A stretch of DNA of 64,000 nucleotides, taken from the NCBI GenBank assembly GCA_004193285.1, contig SECP01000020.1, positions 62,001-126,000 on the forward strand, in the 5' to 3' direction. Shown piece by piece: positions 58,185 through 64,000 of this stretch. This DNA comes from Myxococcales bacterium (GTDB lineage Bacteria > Myxococcota_A > Polyangia > Polyangiales > Polyangiaceae). The stretch's first letter is position 1. Each line of letters begins with the position of its first letter. The notes under the pieces are model-generated. The model did not search any database. It saw only the letters and a program-made list of their open reading frames with translations, and was not told the origin of the DNA. A program made the position numbers and the translations under genes.

Positions 58185-59582
58185 TCAGAGACCAGCGGTG
58201 GCGGTGTCCGTCTTGAACTTGGCTTCGGTGCAGTTGCCGCACACCCAGGGGAAGCTCCAGTCCGCGACCTTCTTCGCGCTCTCCGGCACGAAGGGGCTCC
58301 ACGGCATGGCGCGGATCGGGCCATCCGTCTTCCACACGACCTGGAACTGACCGTCGCCCTTGATCTCGGCGATGTACACCGGCTTGTGCAAGTGGTGGTT
58401 CTTGCCGTCCATGGTGAGCGTGAAGCCGGAGGGCGCCTTCACGGTCTGGCCGCCGACGGCTTGGCGCACGGCGTTCACGTCCGTCGTGCCCGCTTGCTCG
58501 ACCGCCTGGGCCCACATCTTGATGCCGACGTAGGTGGCTTCCATCGGGTCATTCGTGACGCGCTTGTCGCCGTCCGGCAGGTTCTTGGCCTTGACGTACG
58601 CCTTCCAATCCGCGATGAACTTCTTGTTCTCCGCGTTCTCGATCGACATGAAGTAGTTCCACGCCGCGAGGTGGCCGACGAGCGGCTTGGTGTCGATGCC
58701 GCGGAGCTCTTCCTCGCCGACCGAGAAGGCGACGACGGGGATGTCCTTGGCTTTGAGCCCCTGGTTGGCGAGCTCCTTGTAGAACGGCACGTTGGAGTCA
58801 CCGTTGATGGTGGACACCACCGCGGTGGGCGTACCGGCGGCGAACTTCTTCACGTCCGCCACGATCGTTTGGTAGTCCGAATGACCAAACGGCGTGTACT
58901 GCTCCATGATGTCCGACTCTGCGACGCCCTTCTGCTTCAAGAAGTAGCGGAGGATCTTGTTCGTGGTGCGCGGGTACACGTAGTCCGTGCCGAGGAGCAC
59001 CCACTTCTTGGCGGCGCCGCCCTCCTTGCTCATGAGGTACTCGACAGCCGGGATCGCTTGCTGGTTCGGCGCCGCGCCGGTGTAAAACACGTTGTAAGAC
59101 GACTCTTCACCCTCGTATTGGACGGGGTAGAACAGAAGGCCGTTGAGCTCCTCGAACACCGGGAGCACGCTCTTGCGCGAAACGCTCGTCCAACAGCCGA
59201 AGGTCACCGCGACGCCCTCCTTCTGGAGTAGCTCGCGCGCCTTTTCGGCGAAGAGCGGCCAGTTGGACGCGGGGTCGACGACGACCGGCTCGAGCTTGCG
59301 ACCCTTCACGCCGCCGGCGGCGTTGATCTGATCGATCGTCATGAGCGCCACGTCTTTGAGCGACGTTTCGCTGATGGCCATGGTGCCCGACAGGGAGTGC
59401 AAGATGCCGACCTTGATCGGACCCGTGTCCGAGGCCTTGGGCGTGGCGGCGGCCGGAGCCGCGGCGACCGACGCGGCGGCCGGGGCGGCGCTGGTGGAGG
59501 CTGCGGGGGCGGATTCGCCGGGGCCCTTGCAGCCAACGGCCGCAAGAAGGCCTGCGAGCATGAGGTCAATACGAGTTTTCAT
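58185..59582 (-). CDS. urtA: Urea ABC transporter substrate-binding lipoprotein UrtA
   Basis: 465 residues from ATG at 59582, with GGAG 7 bases upstream; an in-frame GTG one codon earlier is possible. A lipoprotein signal ends in LLAAVGC (Cys about 18), then an Ala/Pro-rich linker. The binding domain reads PIKVGILHSLSGTMAISETS, VTFGCWTSVSRKSVLPVFEE, LNGLLFYPVQYEGEESS and NVFYTGAAPNQQAIPA, diagnostic of UrtA/FmdD (urea or short-chain amide binding). The C-terminal CGNCTEAKFKTDTATAGL is also typical. It is the first gene of urtABCDE. Confidence 0.93.
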   Translation of the reverse strand: MKTRIDLMLAGLLAAVGCKGPGESAPAASTSAAPAAASVAAAPAAATPKASDTGPIKVGILHSLSGTMAISETSLKDVALMTIDQINAAGGVKGRKLEPVVVDPASNWPLFAEKARELLQKEGVAVTFGCWTSVSRKSVLPVFEELNGLLFYPVQYEGEESSYNVFYTGAAPNQQAIPAVEYLMSKEGGAAKKWVLLGTDYVYPRTTNKILRYFLKQKGVAESDIMEQYTPFGHSDYQTIVADVKKFAAGTPTAVVSTINGDSNVPFYKELANQGLKAKDIPVVAFSVGEEELRGIDTKPLVGHLAAWNYFMSIENAENKKFIADWKAYVKAKNLPDGDKRVTNDPMEATYVGIKMWAQAVEQAGTTDVNAVRQAVGGQTVKAPSGFTLTMDGKNHHLHKPVYIAEIKGDGQFQVVWKTDGPIRAMPWSPFVPESAKKVADWSFPWVCGNCTEAKFKTDTATAGL

Positions 59583-59767
59583 CACCTAACTCCAATCGAA
59601 GCGGAGGTACCTGGAACACCTGGAGGTCGCCGGTGGTTTCCGGCACTGGTGTCATCGCCAGTCGTGAGTTTCGGCTCTGTCTCCGAATCACGACTGCTTC
59701 GTGTCGTTGATCTGGAAAGGTCCAGACGAATCTGACGGTAATCGTTAGATCAATCGTTAGACCCGGC
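59583..59767 (-). promoter_or_regulatory. urtA leader region: direct repeats plus three hairpins
   Basis: 185 bases between the cupin stop and urtA. Plus strand: the 10-mer AATCGTTAGA at 59740-59749 and 59752-59761, with 12-base periodicity. Then, towards urtA on the minus strand, three inverted repeats: TCTGGA/TCCAGA at 59711-59726; GTCGTG/CACGAC plus TTCGG/CCGAA at 59661-59694; GCCGG/CCGGC at 59629-59644. The repeats look like an activator site and the hairpins like a structured leader or attenuator. No TGGCAC-N5-TTGC sigma-54 promoter and no known riboswitch consensus was seen. Confidence 0.45.
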
Positions 59768-60103
59768 TCACAGAAACACGACCGGCCGCATCCACAAGAT
59801 CAGCACCACACAGCCTTTTTCACTCGACACCTGGTGAGTGTGCCCGGGCTCGTTGACCACGAAGGTGCCGGGGCCGTAGCGGCCGCGCTCGTCGCTCTGT
59901 TCGCCCTCCAGCACGTAGATGTACTCGTAACCTTCGTGCCGGTGCGCCGGCACCACCGCGCCGGGCTCGTAACGGAGGATGGCGGCGCGCGCGCCGTCGG
60001 CGGCTTCGTGGAGCACGTGGATGTCCACGCCGGGCCGAAGCTCCTGAAATGACAGCGACGCGATGTCGGCCGGCAGCAGCGGCCAGAGGCGTGGAGGAAT
60101 CAC
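59768..60103 (-). CDS. Small cupin-domain protein (ChrR-type)
   Basis: 111 residues from GTG at 60103, overlapping the stop of the ABC ATPase gene by 4 bases. The cupin motif is AVVPAHRHEGYEYIYVLEGE (two His and Glu metal ligands) and the second block NEPGHTHQVSSEKGCVVLIL (third His). The first segment, RLWPLLPADIASLSFQELRP, has the look of ChrR-type anti-sigma cupins without the zinc domain. It could be a substrate-binding auxiliary or enzyme of the biuret/BMP operon. It is the last gene of that operon. Confidence 0.82.
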   Translation of the reverse strand: MIPPRLWPLLPADIASLSFQELRPGVDIHVLHEAADGARAAILRYEPGAVVPAHRHEGYEYIYVLEGEQSDERGRYGPGTFVVNEPGHTHQVSSEKGCVVLILWMRPVVFL

Positions 60104-61710
60104 GCGTGATCGCCAGCCATGTGACGACCGATCTCGGCCACGTTTGCGGTCTCGGCCGGAGTTTCGTAGACGACGCGGCCCTCACTCATGACCACGATGC
60201 GGTCGGAGAGCGCGAAGATCTCGTCCAAGTCCGCGCTCACGAGCAGCACCGCGGTACCGCGGTTGCGAGCCGCCACGATGCGTGTGCGGATTTCGGCCAC
60301 TGCCGCGAAGTCCAACCCGAAGCAGGGGTTGGCCGCGATGAGCACGGATACGTCCCCCTCCAGCTCGCGAGCGAGCACCGCGCGCTGCACGTTGCCGCCC
60401 GATAAGCCGCCGATGGGAGCCTCCGGACCGGGCGCCTTGATCTTGTATTCTCGGATGGACGTGACGGCCTTGCGGCGTAAGGGCCCGCGCCGCACGGCCC
60501 AGCGCCCGAGGGTGAAGGCGGGCTCGTCGAAGCAACGAAAGCCAATGTTTTCGGCCACGCTCATGTTCGCGACGCAGGCGTTCTTGAGGGGCGCTTCGGG
60601 CAAGAGCCGCACCTTGCTCTCGCGGATCTGAGTGCGAGTCGGCGCGTAGCCCTTGCCGCCGACGTGCAGGCTGCCGGAGCCGAGCCGCCTCTGCCCCGCC
60701 AGCACCTCCACCAGCTGGTCTTGGCCGTTGCCCGAGACCCCGGCGATGCCGAGGATCTCCCCCGCCCGCACCTGCAGGCTTACGTTCGATAGCACCGGCA
60801 AACCGAGGTCGTCCTCCGCGCACACGTCCTTCAGCTCCAGCGCGACCTGCTCGCGAGGGGTGGCTTGCCGCTCGAGTGATGCGCTGGGCGGCTCCGAGCC
60901 GACCATGAGCTCGGCGAGCGAGTCCGGCGTGTGATCCTTGACGAAGCCGGAACCGGCGAGCGCGCCGCGGCGCAGCACCGTGACCTCGTCCGCGAACGAC
61001 ATCACCTCACGGAACTTGTGGGTGATGATGGCGACGCTGATCTCGCCGCGCCGGGTCATCTCGCGCAGGAGGCCGAGCACGTCGTCCGCCTCTTGAGGCG
61101 TGAGAACGCTCGTCGGCTCGTCCAAAATGATGATTTTGCTGCCGAGGTAGAGCTGCTTGAGTAGCTCGAGCTTTTGTTTTTCGCCGGCCGCTAGTTGCCG
61201 CACGAGCTTGTTTGCCGGAATGCGAAAAGGCATGCCGGCCATGAACGCCTCGATCTCGTCGGCTTCCTTTTTCCAGTCGACGAAAGCCGGGATTTCGGCG
61301 CGAGCCATGACGAGGTTTTCGGCCACCGTCATGTTCTCCACCAGCGTGAAGTGCTGGTACACCATGCCGATGCCGTAGCGCTGAGCCTCGCGCGGGTTCT
61401 TGACGACCACGTCCGAATCCCCCACCACGACTTTACCGGAATCCGCTCGGTAAAAGCCCATGATGCACTTCACGAGCGTGCTCTTGCCGGCGCCGTTCTC
61501 GCCGAGCAGCGCATGAAAGGTGCCCGGCCGTAGCGTGACCGAGACATCGGAGAGCGCGACGAGCGGGCCGAAGCGCTTCGTCATGTTCTGGGCCGAGAGC
61601 AGCGGCGGCGCACCGGCGTGGCGCGTGCGGCGCGCGGGCGCAATGCCGCTGAGATCGATTTGTGGATTGAACGGGTCGATCTGCAGGCGGGGCGCCGGCG
61701 CCGCGCTCAT
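60100..61710 (-). CDS. BMP-type ABC transporter ATPase with two ABC domains
   Basis: 536 residues from ATG at 61710, overlapping the hydrolase stop by 4 bases. The first domain: Walker A GENGAGKSTLVK, Q-loop region GMVYQHFTLVENMTVAENLV, signature LAAGEKQKLELLKQLYL, Walker B IIILDEPTSVLTPQEAD. The second is partly degenerate: GVSGNGQDQLVE, signature LSGGNVQRAVLARELEG, and ANPCFGLDFAAVAEI in place of a canonical Walker B, as usual in ATPases of the purine/BMP importers. It energises the permease pair upstream. Confidence 0.92.
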   Translation of the reverse strand: MSAAPAPRLQIDPFNPQIDLSGIAPARRTRHAGAPPLLSAQNMTKRFGPLVALSDVSVTLRPGTFHALLGENGAGKSTLVKCIMGFYRADSGKVVVGDSDVVVKNPREAQRYGIGMVYQHFTLVENMTVAENLVMARAEIPAFVDWKKEADEIEAFMAGMPFRIPANKLVRQLAAGEKQKLELLKQLYLGSKIIILDEPTSVLTPQEADDVLGLLREMTRRGEISVAIITHKFREVMSFADEVTVLRRGALAGSGFVKDHTPDSLAELMVGSEPPSASLERQATPREQVALELKDVCAEDDLGLPVLSNVSLQVRAGEILGIAGVSGNGQDQLVEVLAGQRRLGSGSLHVGGKGYAPTRTQIRESKVRLLPEAPLKNACVANMSVAENIGFRCFDEPAFTLGRWAVRRGPLRRKAVTSIREYKIKAPGPEAPIGGLSGGNVQRAVLARELEGDVSVLIAANPCFGLDFAAVAEIRTRIVAARNRGTAVLLVSADLDEIFALSDRIVVMSEGRVVYETPAETANVAEIGRHMAGDHA

Positions 61711-62405
61711 GGCAGCGCCTCGAGCAGCGCGCCGGAAGTGCTGACCGCGCCGAACACGCCGTTCTGCATCGTGACCATCTTCAGCGCGGCGGTGTGGTTC
61801 TCCGGATCGGTCGCGGCGCAGCAGTCCCCCAGGATCATGCACTCGTAGCCGCGGTCGTTCGCTTCGCGCATGGTGGTGTGCACGCAAACGTCCGTCGTGA
61901 GGCCAGTGAGCACGATGTTCCGGATGCCGCGCTGCCGCAGGATCATGTCCAGATCGGTCGCGCAAAAAGAGCCCTTACCGGGCTTGTCGATGATCGGCTC
62001 ACCTGGCAGCGGCGCCAGCTCGGGGATGATCTCCCAGCCGGGCTCGCCGCGCACGAGCACCCGACCGCAGGGGCCGGCGTCGCCGATGCCGGGCTGACCG
62101 GCGCCGCCGTTCTGCAGCACGCGCGAGCGCCAGCGCTTGTTGGCCGGCAAATCCGAAAGGTCGGGGCGATGCCCCTCGCGGGTGTGAATGACGTGGTAGC
62201 TGCCCTTGCGGAAGCGGCTCAGAACGCTCTGGATGGGCTCGATGGTGGCGCGCGCGTTCGTCAGGTCGTAGCCCAGGCCGTCGATGTAGCCGCCCTTCCC
62301 GCAGAAGTCGGTCTGCATGTCGATGATGATGAGGGCCGTGTTCTCGGGCCTCAGGTCCCCATCGAAGGGCCAGGCGTACGGCTGTGCGGCGACGTATTTG
62401 CTCAT
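61707..62405 (-). CDS. biuH: Biuret/triuret amidohydrolase (BiuH-like)
   Basis: 232 residues. Catalytic triad: Asp in LIIIDMQTDFCGKGGYIDGL, Lys in IIDKPGKGSFCATDLDMIL, Cys in TTDVCVHTTMREANDRGYEC. The blocks RPENTALIIIDMQTDF, HTREGHRPDLSDLPANKRWR and CGRVLVRGEPGWEIIPEL agree almost word for word with Rhizobium leguminosarum biuret hydrolase as I remember it. Biuret hydrolase makes allophanate and ammonia; the sister enzyme TrtA acts on triuret, and the two cannot be separated here. It sits inside the BMP-transporter operon, between permease and ATPase genes. Confidence 0.88.
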   Translation of the reverse strand: MSKYVAAQPYAWPFDGDLRPENTALIIIDMQTDFCGKGGYIDGLGYDLTNARATIEPIQSVLSRFRKGSYHVIHTREGHRPDLSDLPANKRWRSRVLQNGGAGQPGIGDAGPCGRVLVRGEPGWEIIPELAPLPGEPIIDKPGKGSFCATDLDMILRQRGIRNIVLTGLTTDVCVHTTMREANDRGYECMILGDCCAATDPENHTAALKMVTMQNGVFGAVSTSGALLEALP

Positions 62406-62441
62406 GATTTCCGATTCTCCTAGCGAGCCGGTGCGAAGTGG

Positions 62442-63371
62442 TTAGCGCGCGACCGTGAGCTCCATCGGCAAGTCCGCCGATTGCTTGGTGGCCGAGCTGG
62501 AGAGCACCATGATGATCAGCGTGAGCGCGTAGGGCGCGGCGTTGAACAAGTAGTAGCCGGAGGTGATGCCGACCGATTGCAGGGCTGGGCCGAGCGCGCT
62601 GGCGCCGCCGAAGAGCAGCGAGGCGTACAAGCAGCGGACCGGGTCCCAACGCGCAAAGATGACGAGGGCAACCGCCATCAAGCCCTGCCCGCTAGAGAGG
62701 CCTTCGTTCCAGCTACCCGGGTAGAAGAGGGACAAGAACGAGCCGCCGATGCCGGCCAGCACACCGCCGGCCATGGTCGCCAAGAGCCGCACGCGATTCA
62801 CGTCGTAGCCCATGGCTCGCGCGGCCTCCGCGCTCTCACCGACGGTGCGCACGATCAAGCCCCAGCGCGTATTCTTGAGCGCCCAGCGCAGGGAGGGAGC
62901 GAGCACCATGCCCAGCAAGAGCAGGAAATTGACCTGCAGGTTGGAGCGAATCTGCGGCACGTTGCTCCAAAAACCGAGCGAGAACGACGGCAGGCGCGGC
63001 GCGGTGGGTTGAATGAGCGGCTTGCCCAGGAAGAAAGACAAGCCGATACCGAGCAGCATGAGGGCGATGCCGACGGCGATATCGTTGACGCGGGGGCGGC
63101 CACAGAGAAAGCCGTGCAGCGCACCGAAAAGGGCGCCGAGCGCCCCTGCCGCGGCGACCCCTAGCCACGGCGAGCCGCTCAGGTAGGAAACGCCGTAGCC
63201 GCCCATCGCCCCGAGCACGAGCGTGCCTTCCAGCCCCAGGTTCACGCGACCTGACTTTTCCGTGAGGCACTCGCCGAGGCTGACGAAGAGGAAGGGAGCG
63301 CTGACGCGCAGCGCGCCGCCGATGACCGCGAGCGGCACGCCCCAAGCTCCCAGAGTGGCGGCGTCCGTCAT
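62442..63371 (-). CDS. BMP-type ABC transporter permease (second permease)
   Basis: 309 residues with about eight hydrophobic segments. GVPLAVIGGALRVSAPFLFV, then LGECLTEKSGRVNLGLEGTL, VNDIAVGIALMLLGIGLS and the EAA-like loop VGESAEAARAMGYDVNRVRL, and FLSLFYPGSWNEGLSSGQGL, are the signature blocks of the YufQ/NupQ permease group (BMP-type nucleoside/purine importers). Its ATG overlaps the first permease by 4 bases, and the hydrolase starts 36 bases after it. Confidence 0.9.
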   Translation of the reverse strand: MTDAATLGAWGVPLAVIGGALRVSAPFLFVSLGECLTEKSGRVNLGLEGTLVLGAMGGYGVSYLSGSPWLGVAAAGALGALFGALHGFLCGRPRVNDIAVGIALMLLGIGLSFFLGKPLIQPTAPRLPSFSLGFWSNVPQIRSNLQVNFLLLLGMVLAPSLRWALKNTRWGLIVRTVGESAEAARAMGYDVNRVRLLATMAGGVLAGIGGSFLSLFYPGSWNEGLSSGQGLMAVALVIFARWDPVRCLYASLLFGGASALGPALQSVGITSGYYLFNAAPYALTLIIMVLSSSATKQSADLPMELTVAR

Positions 63372-64000
63372 GCCATGGCTCCTTTGCGAACGGGGGTGAG
63401 TAAGCGAGAAAACCAGCTGAATTTGCCGCGATAAGTCTCGCTGGCGAGGACCACGACGAAGAGCACGCCCTGGAGCACGCTCACGGTCGCGTCCGGCAAG
63501 CCGAAGGTGCGCTGGAGCAAGCCGCCGCTGGCGCTGATGCCGCCGAGGATGAGTGAGACGGGGATGATGCCGAGGGGGCTATGGCGCGCCAGGAACGCGA
63601 CCAAGATGCCGGTGTAGCCGTAGCCGGCGGCAAGCGATGCGTTCGCTTTGCCGTGGACGGCGGCGACTTCGATCATGCCGGCCAAGCCCGCGGCCGCGCC
63701 CGCGATGGCGCACACGGTGATGAGCAAGCGGGGCACCGCGAGGCCGCTGAGGCGAGCCGCGCGCGGGTTGCCACCGACGATGCGCGCCGCGAAGCCGAAC
63801 GTCGAATGATCCATCAAGAGCCAGCACACCAGGCAAGCGACGATGCCGTAGACGAGCCCATAGTGCACGTCCAAGCCCGGCACCGGGCCCAGCATGTTCT
63901 GCTCGCCGATGTGCAGGGTGGAAGGCTTGTTCAAGCTCTGCGGATCGCGCAGCGGCCCCTCGATGAGGTGGTTACAGACCGCGATACCGATGTAAGAGAG
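63368..64000 (-). CDS. BMP-type ABC transporter permease (first permease, N-terminus outside window)
   Basis: The frame is open from 63368 to the right edge and continues beyond; 211 codons are visible. Upstream of NKPSTLHIGEQNMLGPVP the same frame reads IGIAVCNHLIEGPLRDPQSL, so the gene is not complete here. Signatures: FAARIVGGNPRAARLSGLAV (the EAA-like loop), AGLAGMIEVAAVHGKANASL, GYGYTGILVAFLARHSPLGI. It belongs to the YufP/NupP group. The substrate-binding protein of the importer would be expected further upstream. Confidence 0.9.
   Translation of the reverse strand, partial: LSYIGIAVCNHLIEGPLRDPQSLNKPSTLHIGEQNMLGPVPGLDVHYGLVYGIVACLVCWLLMDHSTFGFAARIVGGNPRAARLSGLAVPRLLITVCAIAGAAAGLAGMIEVAAVHGKANASLAAGYGYTGILVAFLARHSPLGIIPVSLILGGISASGGLLQRTFGLPDATVSVLQGVLFVVVLASETYRGKFSWFSRLLTPVRKGAMA

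Noticed and set aside
59583..59767. Guanidine (ykkC or mini-ykkC) riboswitch upstream of urtA
   Set aside because: The conserved sequence blocks and ACGR loops I associate with these classes are not present.

Overview
The window is GC-rich, densely coded bacterial DNA with no rRNA or tRNA gene, CRISPR array, insertion sequence, integrase or phage gene that I can see. Several traits point to a predatory or soil deltaproteobacterium-type organism, most likely Myxococcota (Polyangia): a eukaryote-like Ser/Thr kinase, a lipoprotein beginning with an ACNSLVGLDD-type lipobox, a TPR/PEGA-like secreted protein, many hybrid histidine kinases with stand-alone receivers, and few regulators with DNA-binding domains. 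This lineage is inferred from gene style, not from a marker gene.

Layout. 0-3 kb (minus): a partial methyltransferase-like gene, polyphosphate kinase 2, and a coupled receiver/histidine-kinase pair. 3-4.4 kb: a YetF-type membrane protein and two very small ORFs. 4.4-16.3 kb (minus): a signalling array of three hybrid kinases and two single-domain receivers, dominated by a 2281-residue soluble kinase whose N-terminal half is 13 tandem 92-residue HAMP-type repeats (276 bp period). 16.3-28.5 kb: a cation/proton antiporter; a repair and housekeeping operon (histidine phosphatase, NAD(P)HX dehydratase, small protein, exonuclease III with a lysine-rich tail); an oxidative-stress and iron group (hemerythrin, ferritin-like protein, large-subunit KatE catalase); then an SDR and an FAD oxidoreductase. 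28.5-46.3 kb: mixed metabolic and envelope genes, including an internally shortened PAP2-like protein, DUF72, a SemiSWEET-like protein, a zinc alcohol dehydrogenase, IlvY, a phosphatase lipoprotein, a frameshifted phospholipase D, a TetR/VOC pair, a GH3 glycosidase, an octaheme cytochrome c and a SMUG1-type DNA glycosylase. 46.3-53.9 kb: Lgt with a long acidic tail, a biuret-hydrolase-like cysteine hydrolase, a secreted PEGA-like protein, a LivJ-like lipoprotein directly followed by a Ser/Thr kinase, and a YoaK-family membrane protein.

53.9-64 kb (all minus) is the most coherent system. A BMP-type ABC importer (two permeases, double ATPase) is translationally coupled to a BiuH-like biuret/triuret hydrolase and a cupin, and is followed by a complete urtABCDE urea importer behind a structured 185-bp leader. 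I read it as a uptake-and-hydrolysis island for urea-family nitrogen compounds. No urease, urea carboxylase or allophanate hydrolase is visible here. The right edge cuts the first permease, so the BMP substrate-binding protein and any further enzymes would lie beyond 64 kb.

Gene starts were chosen from ribosome-binding sites, signal peptides and domain boundaries. Many 4-nt overlaps (ATGA/GTGA) indicate translational coupling.
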